Origin: Ruegeria sp. HKCCD7303
GTDB taxonomy: Bacteria; Pseudomonadota; Alphaproteobacteria; Rhodobacterales; Rhodobacteraceae
DNA: 64,000 nucleotides
Reading direction: 5' to 3'
Assembly: GCF_013111185.1 (NCBI RefSeq)
Contig: NZ_WVRE01000008.1
Span: 62,001-126,000, forward strand
Under the pieces are notes generated by a model. The model was not told where the DNA came from and did no database searches. It saw only the letters and a program-made list of their open reading frames with translations. The position numbers and the translations under genes are program-made. Below, piece by piece: positions 35,500 through 45,054 of this stretch. Position 1 is the first letter of the stretch. Each line of letters opens with the position of its first letter.

Positions 35500-37747
35500 T
35501 GTCCTTTAGCGCGGCCAGAATGCGCGGCGGGGACATTGGCAGTTGCTTCATCCGAACGCCAGCGGCGTTGGACACCGCATTGGCGATGGCCGCCAGCGGC
35601 GGGACAATGCCCGTTTCGCCGACACCACGAACCCCAAACGGGTGGCCGGGGTTGGGTACTTCGACAATCACCGTGTCAATCATCGGCAGGTCGCTGGCAA
35701 CGGGAATGCGATAGTCGAGGAAGATCGAGTTCTGCAAGCGCCCGTCCTCGCCATAGATGTACTCCTCGTTCAGAGCCCAACCGATGCCTTGTGCGGCTCC
35801 ACCCTGGAATTGACCCTCAACATAGGTCGGGTGGATCGCTTTACCGGCGTCCTGAATGACCGTGTAACGGGTGATCGAGGTCTTGCCGGTTTCAGGATCG
35901 ACTTCGGCATCGACAATATGAGTGCCAAAAGACACGCCCGCACCTTCCGGGGTGGCTTCAAAGTGGCCCGAGATCGGGCCGCCGGTTGAACCCATATCCG
36001 CAGTGATGTCGGCCAGCGGCATCGGATCGAAATCGCCTGCATTGGGGCCCGAAGGCACCGCGCATCCGTCTTCCCATTTCACCGCATCAACCGGGATGCC
36101 CCACTTGGCCGCCGCGCGTTCGCATAGTTTCTCGACCGCATGTTTTGCGGCTTTGATCGTGGCCAGACCCGAGGCATAGGTCACGCGCGAGCCGTGGCTC
36201 ACGTCGTTGTAACCCAGTGTCGCGGTGTCGGCGACGGTGACACGGATGTTCTCATAGGCAATGCCCAGAACCTCGGCCGCCATCAGCGCCATCGACGCGC
36301 GCGACCCGCCAATGTCAGGCGTTCCGACCATCAGCTGGGCCGAGCCATCTTCGGACAAGGCCAAAGATACGCTGGTCTCACCACCATGGTTGAACCAGAA
36401 CCCGCAGGAAATCCCCCGCCCCTGCCCCGGTTTCAGCGGTGCTGCGTAATGCGGATGCGCCTTGGCAGCCTCAAGCGTTTCGACCAGACCGATGCGTTCA
36501 TAGGTCGGGCCATAGCTGGCCTTGGTACCCTCATGGGCGGCGTTTTTCAGGCGCACGTCGACGGGGTCGAGACCCAGCTTGTTGCACAGCTCATCGATGA
36601 CCGATTCAACCGCAAACGCCCCCATCGGCGCGCCCGGTGCCCTGTAGGCCGCCTGCTTGGGCCGGTTCGACATCACGTCATAGCCAATTTGCTTAACGTT
36701 GGTCAGATTGTAGGGCGCAAAGGCACACATAGCGGTCATGTCGCCCGGTGCGCCGGGGAACGCCCCACCTTGCAGGCGGAACACGCCTTGTGCTGCCGAA
36801 ATTGTACCGTCCGTCTTCATCCCGATCTTTACATCCATCGATGCAGAAGAGGTTGGGCCGGTTGCACGGAATACTTCTGAACGCGTCATGACGATCTTGA
36901 CCGGACGATTGGCTTTGCGGCTCAGCGCCAGCGCAACAGGCTCGATGAAAACGGTGGTCTTACCGCCGAACCCGCCGCCGATCTCGGACGCAGTCACCCG
37001 CAATTGCGAGGTTTCGATGCCCAGCAAAGCTGCACAGGTTTTCTGCGCAATCCAGTGGCCTTGCGTTGTGCACCACAGCTCGCCTTTACCGTCATTGCCC
37101 AGCATGCCCAGACAGGCGTGCGGTTCGATATAACCCTGGTGGGTCGCCTCGGTCACAAAGCTGTCTTCGATCACCAGATCGGCCTCGGCAAATCCGGCCT
37201 CGACATCGCCGTGACCGCTTTCATGGTAGCGGACCACGTTGGGGTGCATCCCTTCGGGTACGGAATAGTCTGCCGCGCCTTCGCGGATGATAGGTGCGTC
37301 CGAAGCCATTGCCTTGTCCACGTCGGTGACATGGGGCAGCACTTCGTATTCGACCTCGATCAACTTAAGCGCATCACGGGCCGCCAGCGCAGACGTCGCC
37401 GCCACGGCCGCCACCGCGTGACCGTCATACAGAGCTTTCTCACCCGCCATGACGTTTTCCAGAACATTCCAGAACTCGCCTTCCAGCCCCGGCTTGAACG
37501 GCACGTCGGCAAAATCCGCTCGGGTTACAACGGCTTTGACATCATTATGCGCCTCGGCCCTTGACGCATCGATCTTCACAATCCGTGCATGGGCGTGAGG
37601 AGAGCGCAGAACAGCACCGTGCAACATTCCGGGTGCCGAAATATCCGCGCCGAATTTGGCGCGGCCTGTCACCTTGTCCAGACCGTCAGGACGATTGGGG
37701 CGGGTGCCCACAAATGTGAAGTCTGATTTCCGATCGTCCAGAGCCAT
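35492..37747 (-). CDS. Xanthine dehydrogenase-family hydroxylase, molybdopterin-binding large subunit
   Basis: The protein has 751 residues, matching CoxL/XdhB-type large subunits. The Mo-site region includes GGGFGGKT, AYRAPGAPMG, and GVRGVGETGI with the catalytic Glu near residue 707. The active-site loop AYRAPGAP is not the AYRCSFR of form I CO dehydrogenase nor the AYRGAGR of form II, so CO oxidation is unlikely. The enzyme probably hydroxylates an N-heterocycle, aldehyde or purine-like compound. It shares one base with the small-subunit gene upstream. Confidence 0.9.
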   Translation of the reverse strand: MALDDRKSDFTFVGTRPNRPDGLDKVTGRAKFGADISAPGMLHGAVLRSPHAHARIVKIDASRAEAHNDVKAVVTRADFADVPFKPGLEGEFWNVLENVMAGEKALYDGHAVAAVAATSALAARDALKLIEVEYEVLPHVTDVDKAMASDAPIIREGAADYSVPEGMHPNVVRYHESGHGDVEAGFAEADLVIEDSFVTEATHQGYIEPHACLGMLGNDGKGELWCTTQGHWIAQKTCAALLGIETSQLRVTASEIGGGFGGKTTVFIEPVALALSRKANRPVKIVMTRSEVFRATGPTSSASMDVKIGMKTDGTISAAQGVFRLQGGAFPGAPGDMTAMCAFAPYNLTNVKQIGYDVMSNRPKQAAYRAPGAPMGAFAVESVIDELCNKLGLDPVDVRLKNAAHEGTKASYGPTYERIGLVETLEAAKAHPHYAAPLKPGQGRGISCGFWFNHGGETSVSLALSEDGSAQLMVGTPDIGGSRASMALMAAEVLGIAYENIRVTVADTATLGYNDVSHGSRVTYASGLATIKAAKHAVEKLCERAAAKWGIPVDAVKWEDGCAVPSGPNAGDFDPMPLADITADMGSTGGPISGHFEATPEGAGVSFGTHIVDAEVDPETGKTSITRYTVIQDAGKAIHPTYVEGQFQGGAAQGIGWALNEEYIYGEDGRLQNSIFLDYRIPVASDLPMIDTVIVEVPNPGHPFGVRGVGETGIVPPLAAIANAVSNAAGVRMKQLPMSPPRILAALKDNG

Positions 37748-38226
37748 TACGACGCCTCCCGCATCTCAGCCGCCGTATCCATCACGGCGCGAATGATCTT
37801 GTCGTACCCGGTGCAGCGGCAGAGATTGCCTGCCAGCCAGTACCGGGTTTCCTCTTCGGTGGGGTTCGGGTTTTTCTCCAGCAGCGACTTGGCCGCCACC
37901 AGAATACCCGGAGTACAGATACCACACTGCAAAGCAGCGTATTCGATCATCTTCTTTTGCAGCGGATGCAGAACGTCGCCCTCTGCAATGCCTTCGACGG
38001 TTTCGATTTGCTTACCCTCGGCCTCGACGCCCAGCATCAGACAGGAACAGACCAGACGGCCATCAACGGTGACGGAACACGCACCGCAATCCCCGGTACC
38101 GCAGCCCTCTTTCGCGCCGGTCAGGTTCAGCTTGTCGCGCAGACAATCCAGCAAGGTTTCGCGCGGGTCGCAGAGGTATTCAACGGCGTCCCCGTTCACG
38201 GTGGTGGATACGTGGAGCTTGCTCAT
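37747..38226 (-). CDS. Xanthine dehydrogenase-family small subunit, two [2Fe-2S] clusters
   Basis: The protein has 159 residues. The plant-type cluster is ligated through CGTGDCGACSV and a later Cys (SCLM). The second cluster uses CGICTPG and CRCTGY. This is the standard electron-transfer subunit of three-part Mo hydroxylases. Its start overlaps the FAD-subunit stop by four bases. Confidence 0.94.
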   Translation of the reverse strand: MSKLHVSTTVNGDAVEYLCDPRETLLDCLRDKLNLTGAKEGCGTGDCGACSVTVDGRLVCSCLMLGVEAEGKQIETVEGIAEGDVLHPLQKKMIEYAALQCGICTPGILVAAKSLLEKNPNPTEEETRYWLAGNLCRCTGYDKIIRAVMDTAAEMREAS

Positions 38227-39089
38227 GCGTTTTCCCCCTTTGCACGGGCATAGGCAATTTTCGCAGCGCGCTTGGCCAGAACGCCAGCGACCTCGGTGCG
38301 GAATGCTATGGTGCCGCGTTTGTCATCGATTGGGTTGCAAGCGGCCGAGGCCGCAGCGGCCAGCGCATCCAGCGCGGCATCGTCCAGCTTGCTGCCGACA
38401 AGGGCTTTCGCGCAATCCTCGACCAGCAGAACCGTGGGAGCGATCGCCCCCAGCGACACCCGAGCCTCGGTGATGGTATCCCCGTCCAGACGCAAGCTGA
38501 CACCTACACCAACCACGGCAATGTCCATTTCCGTACGCGGGATAAACCGCAGATATGCGTCGCCTGCATTCTCACCGCGCGCGGGAATGTTGACGGCGGA
38601 AACAACTTCACCCTTCGCCAGTGAGATCTTGCCGGGGCCGGTTGGGATATCCTCGACTGCAATCTCACGGGTGCCATCCGGACCAGTGACCGTGACAGTT
38701 ACACCCGCTGCAACCATCGCTGGCACGGAATCAGCCGCCGGAGACCCGTTGCACAAGTTGCCGGTCAAAGTTGCACGCCCCTGCACCTGGGTGGATCCGA
38801 TCAGGTCCATCGCCTCGACCACACCAGGCCAGTCCTTGCCCAGATCAGGATGCTCGCTCATCTCGGCGCCTGTAGTGGCCACACCCAGCGTCCAACTGCC
38901 ATCGGCATTGCGGGTGATGTCGTGTACACCGTTGATTTTCTTGATGTCGATCAGCGTATCGGGTGTCACCAGTTCCGAGCGCAACTGCACCAAAACATCG
39001 GTGCCACCCGCCAGAAACCGAGTGATACCCGTCGCATTCGCGGCCAGAGCCGAGGCTTCGGCAAAGCTGGCGGGGCTGTGATAATCCAT
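38223..39089 (-). CDS. Xanthine dehydrogenase-family FAD-binding medium subunit
   Basis: The protein has 288 residues. The FAD-binding motifs FLAGGTDVL near residue 25 and a TLTGNLCNGSPAAD block near 106 are typical of CoxM-like subunits. It is the first of the three hydroxylase genes. It begins 125 bases after the reductive dehalogenase gene on the same strand, so one transcript could span both. Confidence 0.92.
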   Translation of the reverse strand: MDYHSPASFAEASALAANATGITRFLAGGTDVLVQLRSELVTPDTLIDIKKINGVHDITRNADGSWTLGVATTGAEMSEHPDLGKDWPGVVEAMDLIGSTQVQGRATLTGNLCNGSPAADSVPAMVAAGVTVTVTGPDGTREIAVEDIPTGPGKISLAKGEVVSAVNIPARGENAGDAYLRFIPRTEMDIAVVGVGVSLRLDGDTITEARVSLGAIAPTVLLVEDCAKALVGSKLDDAALDALAAAASAACNPIDDKRGTIAFRTEVAGVLAKRAAKIAYARAKGENA

Positions 39090-39214
39090 GAAGCTACCTC
39101 GTACCTGTTGATCAGGGATATCTGGGTTCCGGGCGACGTTAATTCACCCCTCGCCCGGCGTCTATGGGCCGAGCGACTAAAATTAGCGCTCCAAATGTCA
39201 CGTAAGGTTAGGGT

Positions 39215-42200
39215 TCACAGATCGATTTCGATCACCCCATCGGCTTCTGCTGCGCGGCTTTGGCACAGGATCATGGCCCCTTCGCGCTGTTTCTTTGATA
39301 AAACGAAATCTCGGTGTTCGACCTCACCCGAGATAACATCGCATTTACAGACGCCGCAGATGCCGTCTGCGCATTTCACATCCACATGAAAACCCGCCTC
39401 GTTCAAAACCTGCGCCGCATCCTTGTCTGCTGGTACGGTCAGCGTCTTCCCGGATCGTGCCAGTCTGAGCTCAAACGGATGGTTCTCATATTCGGGTTGT
39501 TCGGGAACCGAAAAGTATTCTAGATGCCGGGCCTCTTCGGGGAAGCCTTGCTGTTCTGCCGCTTGCATTACCCCATCCATGTAGCGATCTGGCCCGCAGG
39601 TGTAGACATGCCAACCCTCCTTGTACCCAGACAGGACCGCATCCAAATCGGCGCGGGTACCTTCATCTGAGAAATGGTAGTGCACTTGGTCTGCCCACGG
39701 CATCGCGGCCAGATCCTCTAGGTACCCTGCCCCGCTCCGGGTGCTGGCTGAATAGTGCAACTCGAAGTCGTGTCCTAGCGCGTGTAGACGATGGGCAAAG
39801 GCGATCATCGGGGTGATGCCGATACCGCCACCCATCAGGAAACTCTTGGTTGCTGTTTCGTCCAGTTCGAAATGGTTAATGGGTTTTGAAATGAAAACCT
39901 TGCGCCCCTCAGAGAAGATACGGTGCAGCAACGCCGAACCACCGCGCCCCTCATCCTCGCGCAGCACGCCGATCTGATAGGTCGACCTGTCTGACGGATC
40001 GCCGGACATCGAATATTGCCGCAGGTATTCCGGTGCGACCAATACGTCCAGATGTGCGCCCGCTGTCCATCCCGGCAGGGGCGCACCGTCCAGCGTTGAG
40101 AATTCATACTTCGTTACATCAGCAGTCATCTTATCGACCTTGGTCACGGCAACCCGCATCACCGGTGCATCACCGCTGATCTGATAGCGGTGGATGACCG
40201 ACATATCCCCGCTGGCCTTGCGCGACTTGTATTCATCGGTTGTCACCATGGCCTCATAGGCCGCAATCCCGGCCTCTCGATCCATGGCAAAGGGATAGGG
40301 CCACGGGTGCGGGGCCAGATAAGCGGGATAGACAGCCAGCGTCTGATCTTCGTATTTCAGGTCCAGATCCGTTTGCAGGTCACGCCGGTTCAACGGGTGC
40401 GTTGTGGGGCGATAGGAACCGTCCGGCTGCAGCTCGATATCCCACCACCATTTCTTGATGTCGTTCAGACCGCCATTGCCGACCGCATCGTCCAGCTTGG
40501 CCAATGCAGGCGCGGCAGAGGGGATGTTCATCGCGGCCCAGCGGAACGGCCGTTCCTTGAAGATGCCTTCAAGGTTCCACGGGCAGGTTTTCATGCACCG
40601 CCCACACATCGCCCCTCCCGGTGTTGTCACACGATAGGTCGCACATTTCTGGCTGTCGGATTTCCAGATTTCATAGCCGTTGAACATCAGCTTCGGCCCG
40701 GCCGTGATCGCACCCGACGGACATTCGCGCGCGCATTTGTTGCAAGACTCGCAAAAGCTCTGCAAGCCGAAGTCAACCGGCTTGTCATGCTCCATCGGCA
40801 TATCGGTGGTCACAGCCCCGGATTTCAAACGAGGGCCCAGATATGGGTTCAGGATCACTTCTCCGATCCGACTGACCTCACCCAGACCGGACAGCAACAG
40901 AAGCGGCGGTTGCAGCACCTCACCATCCATCACCGTATGCGCCTTGGCCTTGTAGCCGAGGTTGCGGATTTGTTGCGCAATCACGCCGCCCAGCAGCGAA
41001 AAGCGCAGATAGGCGCGCATGGATTGGGCAACGCTGATCCAGTCGTCACCGCTGGCGCCTTCCATCGTTTCATAGCCCTGATCGATGATCATGCTGATCG
41101 CCTGATCATGGGGCGGTACGATTTCTTCACCCGTCGCATCATGAGAATACCACGCCCATTCTGGGCAGCGGCTAAGGCCCACCGCATCGACTCCGAGGAA
41201 ATAGGTCGCCGCTTTTACATTTGCCGCATTCCTTTGGGCGTCAGTTGGTTTTATAGCCTCAGCGCTTTCGCCATCCTGCAACAGCACGAAGGCCCCCAAG
41301 GCACGCCGTTGGGCAAAGCTGGGCGCGGCCTTGCGGACATAGTAACCGCCCTTTGCCGCATCCTGCAGCGATTTGCCCATATCCCCGAATTGCGCACGGG
41401 CAAACATGTCAGCGCGTTTGGGAACGCGGGCGACGTTTTCTTCGTCGATATACGTGGTTGGTGTCTCGACCCGTTTGAGTTTCTCGAATGGATGCGCCCC
41501 GTCCACGTACCGTCGTTTGGAATACGGATCACGGTTCAGGGCATTCTTGGCAAAGCCCGTTCCCAACCACCATGCTGGCCCTTGCGTCCGGAACCACGGC
41601 TGTTGCGCCATGGGTCGGAGCGGTCGGTCATGGGCAATCGGCATCTCAGTCGTGACGGCAGCCAGACCAAATCGCGTGCCCAGCCACGGCGCAATCAATT
41701 CACCGTCTTCGACTGTGACCAGCCCGGCGGCCACGGCCAACTTGCCCAAATCAACCTCAGAGGACATCACGCTATGCGCGCGCGCGTCATAACCCAGCAG
41801 ACGGATATAGTTGGCGATGACCACGGCATTCTCGGTGGCCAGCAGACAGGCGCGATGATCCTGCGCATCGGTTATCCAGTCTGCGCCGGGTTCTGACGGG
41901 TCTGGGTCGCGGTTGTGTTCGTACAGAAACACGATGCTATGCTTGTGGCTGTCAATCGGCCCGGGCGAAGCCTCCATACTGTCTTTCAGATCGGCCATGA
42001 TGACGTCGATCCCCGAGGCCAGAGTCTTGGTCTGGCGTGTGCGCAACGCATGGGCAAGCCGGTCGATATCCGGGTTGCGGCGCGGCTGCGCCAGCAAAGC
42101 AGCCGACGGCAAAGGCCCGCAGCCCATCATTGACGCATCGTTGAAATACCCAAACGCTTTCAGATGGTCGGCACGTTCCTGCGGGTCTGACGGTATCTCT

Positions 42201-42427
42201 GACGCGACCGGGTTCACCAGCCCGTCGCGAATGGCGTCCATCATCGCCTGAAATTCGCCCATCGCGTTGACGATGCTGCCTGGATGTTCCGGTCGATGAA
42301 AACTCAGTTCAGCCATCGAAGGCACAAGCGACAGGTCCGACCCTTCGTCCGTCCGGGCCAAACGCTCCAGCGGGTAACGCCCCATGTGAACGGGCCGGTT
42401 TTTATCCGAGAAAAAGCGGATTCCCAT
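39215..42427 (-). CDS. Reductive dehalogenase fused to ferredoxin-reductase module (BhbA/NpRdhA type)
   Basis: The protein has 1,070 residues from an ATG at 42427 with AGGAGG six bases upstream. The first 540 residues contain two related B12-binding-like halves. LGYDARAHSVM near residue 211 and LGYKAKAHTVM near 490 begin matching segments that end in VTTEMPIAHDRP and VTTDMPMEHDKP. Two [4Fe-4S] motifs follow, CESCNKCARECP near 557 and CGRCMKTCP near 606. The C-terminal part is a flavin/NAD(P)H reductase (RQYSMSGDPSD near 800, GGGIGITPM near 864) ending in a plant-type [2Fe-2S] domain (KCADGICGVCKC near 1016). No Tat signal is seen, so it is cytosolic. This matches the oxygen-tolerant catabolic enzymes that debrominate phenolic acids using NAD(P)H. 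Confidence 0.92.
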   Translation of the reverse strand: MGIRFFSDKNRPVHMGRYPLERLARTDEGSDLSLVPSMAELSFHRPEHPGSIVNAMGEFQAMMDAIRDGLVNPVASEIPSDPQERADHLKAFGYFNDASMMGCGPLPSAALLAQPRRNPDIDRLAHALRTRQTKTLASGIDVIMADLKDSMEASPGPIDSHKHSIVFLYEHNRDPDPSEPGADWITDAQDHRACLLATENAVVIANYIRLLGYDARAHSVMSSEVDLGKLAVAAGLVTVEDGELIAPWLGTRFGLAAVTTEMPIAHDRPLRPMAQQPWFRTQGPAWWLGTGFAKNALNRDPYSKRRYVDGAHPFEKLKRVETPTTYIDEENVARVPKRADMFARAQFGDMGKSLQDAAKGGYYVRKAAPSFAQRRALGAFVLLQDGESAEAIKPTDAQRNAANVKAATYFLGVDAVGLSRCPEWAWYSHDATGEEIVPPHDQAISMIIDQGYETMEGASGDDWISVAQSMRAYLRFSLLGGVIAQQIRNLGYKAKAHTVMDGEVLQPPLLLLSGLGEVSRIGEVILNPYLGPRLKSGAVTTDMPMEHDKPVDFGLQSFCESCNKCARECPSGAITAGPKLMFNGYEIWKSDSQKCATYRVTTPGGAMCGRCMKTCPWNLEGIFKERPFRWAAMNIPSAAPALAKLDDAVGNGGLNDIKKWWWDIELQPDGSYRPTTHPLNRRDLQTDLDLKYEDQTLAVYPAYLAPHPWPYPFAMDREAGIAAYEAMVTTDEYKSRKASGDMSVIHRYQISGDAPVMRVAVTKVDKMTADVTKYEFSTLDGAPLPGWTAGAHLDVLVAPEYLRQYSMSGDPSDRSTYQIGVLREDEGRGGSALLHRIFSEGRKVFISKPINHFELDETATKSFLMGGGIGITPMIAFAHRLHALGHDFELHYSASTRSGAGYLEDLAAMPWADQVHYHFSDEGTRADLDAVLSGYKEGWHVYTCGPDRYMDGVMQAAEQQGFPEEARHLEYFSVPEQPEYENHPFELRLARSGKTLTVPADKDAAQVLNEAGFHVDVKCADGICGVCKCDVISGEVEHRDFVLSKKQREGAMILCQSRAAEADGVIEIDL

Positions 42428-42502
42428 TATGCGCCTCCTGTTGCTTACCATCTCCTATCCCGACATGGACAGCAAAACCATTCATGCATAATCATAAACG
42501 GT

Positions 42503-43405
42503 ATGAGTAAAATCGATTTCACTGACCTCGACGGCAAAGTCCTGCGCACATTTCTGACCATACTCGAGGAAAGCTCGGTCTCGAAAGCTGCGGACCGACT
42601 GGGCGTCACACAATCCGCGATCAGTCATACCTTGGCCAAGCTGCGGCAAGTGTTGGGTGATCCGCTGTTTGTCCGTTCGGGTCAGGGCCTGACCCCGACC
42701 GAGCGCGCCTTGTCCCTGAAAGACCCGGTGCAGAGCGTGCTGGACGGGATGCGCGCGCTGACCGACGAGCGGCCGTTCGATCCGTTGTCTGAACGGATGG
42801 AAATTCGCATCGCAACCAATGACATGCCGCGCGAGTTGATCTTTCCACGGTTGCTGCGCGAATTCCGAGCCGAGGGTGCGCGTCTGCAATTGGAATTCAT
42901 CCCCTCAGGAGTACCAGACCCTGACCTGCTGCGCAGTGACCGATGCCAGTTGATGCTTACCCCGCTTCCACCCGACGGGCCGGACATCTTTCAGAAACGG
43001 CTGATTAACAGCCCTCTGATGGTGTTCTACGACGCCGCGCAACGCAATCCGCCGGACACCTGGCAAGCCTATTGCAACAGCGATCATGTCGAGGTGCGCT
43101 TTGCTGATGGCCGAAGCGCCCGTGCGGTCATGCGTGGCGTGGATCAAAGCCAGATCAGACCCTCTGTTGTGACCTTGCCGCATTTCAATGCAATCCCCGC
43201 GTTTGTGCGGGGCAGCAATCTGATCTCGACCGATACTGCGCTGATGAAACAGGGGCCACTCGCCACTCTGGATTGTGCCCCGCTGCCTTTCGAGTGCCCG
43301 CCTGTGTCCATCTACATGGTCTGGCATCAGCGATCCGCAAATGACCCTGCCCACCGCTGGTTGCGTGCCCGGATCGAGGCAATCGCAACCACGCTTCAGA
43401 CCTGA
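42503..43405 (+). CDS. LysR-family regulator divergent from the dehalogenase
   Basis: The protein has 300 residues from an ATG at 42503. The upstream extension of the frame overlaps the dehalogenase gene and was rejected. The HTH is SKAADRLGVTQSAISHTLAKLRQVLGDPLF. Only 75 bases separate it from the dehalogenase start, including ATGCATAATCAT-type dyad sequence that could be its binding site. It is the likely activator of the dehalogenase operon in response to substrate. Confidence 0.88.
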   Translation: MSKIDFTDLDGKVLRTFLTILEESSVSKAADRLGVTQSAISHTLAKLRQVLGDPLFVRSGQGLTPTERALSLKDPVQSVLDGMRALTDERPFDPLSERMEIRIATNDMPRELIFPRLLREFRAEGARLQLEFIPSGVPDPDLLRSDRCQLMLTPLPPDGPDIFQKRLINSPLMVFYDAAQRNPPDTWQAYCNSDHVEVRFADGRSARAVMRGVDQSQIRPSVVTLPHFNAIPAFVRGSNLISTDTALMKQGPLATLDCAPLPFECPPVSIYMVWHQRSANDPAHRWLRARIEAIATTLQT

Positions 43406-44247
43406 GACAACAGCCAGCTGCGCATGATCTCAACCAGTTGCGGCTGGCGCGGCTGGCGCGGCGCGACGATGTAAAATCCAAAATCTTCGATCAAAACATC
43501 CTCAAGCGGCCGGACAAGACGGCCCGAGGCAACCTCGGGCGCGACCAGCGGCGCATTGGCCAGCGCGACCCCCTGCCCTGAGAGCGCGGCATCAATCGCA
43601 AGACTGGTCTGGCTGAAACTCATCATTCGGGGCTTGCCGTTTACGCCCACCCTCTCAAGAAACAAGGGCCACAGCCCATGGGTGTCATTGAGCAGCACTT
43701 GGCCCAGCAGGTCAGAGGGATGGGTGACTTGTCCGGCAATGGCGGGGCTACACACTGGGACGAATTCGGTTGAGAACAATGGCTCGGCAACCAGGTCAGA
43801 TCCAAACGGCGCCCTGCCCTGCCTGACCGCCAGATCCACGCCATCCGATTTGAAATCTGCCAGGCGCTCGCGTGCATCCACTTGAACCGAGATATCCGGA
43901 TGCAGGTCTGTGAACCCCGACAATCGCGGTACCAGCCATTTTGATGCAAAGCTGGGCGTGACGGACAATGTGACCCGGCGGTCAGGAGACAAATCTTCAA
44001 CGGCTTCTTCGATCAACCTGAAAGCCCGGCGTAAAGGTGAATGAAACCGGCGCCCGGCTTCCGTCAACCGCAAGCCACGTGGCAGACGGTCGAACAGAAC
44101 CTCGCCCAATCGCGCCTCGAGCCCCCGTACCTGCTGCGCAACGGCGCCTTGCGTCACGCCCAGTTCTTCGGCGGCCAGTCGAAAGTTCAGATGCCGCGCA
44201 GAAGCTTCAAAAGCCCGCAAGGCGTTCAGAGGGGGAAGGGCGGCCAT
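43396..44247 (-). CDS. LysR-family regulator (GcvA-like)
   Basis: The protein has 283 residues from an ATG at 44247. The start PPLNALRAFEASARHLNF and the helix-turn-helix AAEELGVTQGAVAQQVRGLE are typical of GcvA-type LysR proteins, as is the later SVTPSFASKWLVPRL. It converges on the other LysR gene, overlapping it by ten bases, and is divergent from the SDR gene at 44351, its probable target. Confidence 0.88.
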   Translation of the reverse strand: MAALPPLNALRAFEASARHLNFRLAAEELGVTQGAVAQQVRGLEARLGEVLFDRLPRGLRLTEAGRRFHSPLRRAFRLIEEAVEDLSPDRRVTLSVTPSFASKWLVPRLSGFTDLHPDISVQVDARERLADFKSDGVDLAVRQGRAPFGSDLVAEPLFSTEFVPVCSPAIAGQVTHPSDLLGQVLLNDTHGLWPLFLERVGVNGKPRMMSFSQTSLAIDAALSGQGVALANAPLVAPEVASGRLVRPLEDVLIEDFGFYIVAPRQPRQPQLVEIMRSWLLSQV

Positions 44248-44350
44248 GGCATGATCCTGTAGATTTTCTACAGCATAGAGCCAGCATAACTGATTGGTCA
44301 AACCGGGCCTTGATCGCCATCTTGGAATCAAATGAAAACGGAGATATCAG

Positions 44351-45052
44351 ATGGAAAAAGTAGCTCTTATCACAGCCGGCGGCAGCGGCATGGGTGCAGA
44401 TTCCGCATGCAGACTAGCTGCAGACGGATACAAGGTGGGTATTCTGTCCGCCTCGGGCAAAGGCGAAGCCCTGGCGCATGAGTTGGGCGGCGTCGGTGTG
44501 ACCGGCTCGAACCAGTCCACTGAAGATTTGCAAAAGCTTGTCGATGCGGCGATGGCCCATTGGGGTCGCATCGACGTTCTGGTCAATTCTGCAGGTCACG
44601 GCCCCCGCGCGCCGATCCTTGAGCTGACGGACAACGATTGGCACACAGGCATGGATGTTTACTTCCTGAACGCCGTCCGTCCGACGCGACTGGTGACGCC
44701 GATCATGCAGGCGCTGGGTGGTGGGTCGATCATCAATATCTCGACCTTTGCCGCATTCGAACCTGATCCGGTATTTCCGACATCTGGTGTGTTCCGAGCT
44801 GGTCTGGCCGCTTTCACCAAGCTGTTCTCGGACAAATATGCCTCTGAGAACATCCGCATGAACAACGTTCTTCCGGGCTTCATTGACAGCCTGCCCGAGA
44901 AAGAGGAGTTCCGCAGTCGCATTCCAATGGGTCGCTATGGACGCAGCTACGACGAGATCGCTTCGGTCGTGGCCCTGCTGGCATCCGAAGGGGGCGGCTA
45001 CATCACCGGGCAGAATATCCGGGTGGATGGCGGCATCACCCGGTCTGTCTGA
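44351..45052 (+). CDS. SDR-family protein lacking the YxxxK catalytic pair
   Basis: The protein has 233 residues. The nucleotide-binding motif ITAGGSGMG and the NSAG motif are present, as is the C-terminal YITGQNIRVDGG. At the place of the catalytic YxxxK there is SGVFR followed by AGLAAF, so Ser and Arg replace Tyr and Lys. It may use another mechanism or not be a classical dehydrogenase. The ATG at 44351 has GGAGAT close upstream. The divergent GcvA-like regulator probably controls it. Confidence 0.8.
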   Translation: MEKVALITAGGSGMGADSACRLAADGYKVGILSASGKGEALAHELGGVGVTGSNQSTEDLQKLVDAAMAHWGRIDVLVNSAGHGPRAPILELTDNDWHTGMDVYFLNAVRPTRLVTPIMQALGGGSIINISTFAAFEPDPVFPTSGVFRAGLAAFTKLFSDKYASENIRMNNVLPGFIDSLPEKEEFRSRIPMGRYGRSYDEIASVVALLASEGGGYITGQNIRVDGGITRSV

Positions 45053-45054
45053 CC

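Noticed and set aside
35492-39089. Aerobic carbon monoxide dehydrogenase (coxMSL)
   Set aside because: The subunit set fits the superfamily, but the large-subunit loop is AYRAPGAP rather than AYRCSFR or AYRGAGR, and no cox maturation genes are nearby.
40190-41896. A 568-codon open frame on the plus strand
   Set aside because: It lies wholly antisense to the reductive dehalogenase gene, whose motifs are unambiguous. High GC in third positions explains the long mirror frame.
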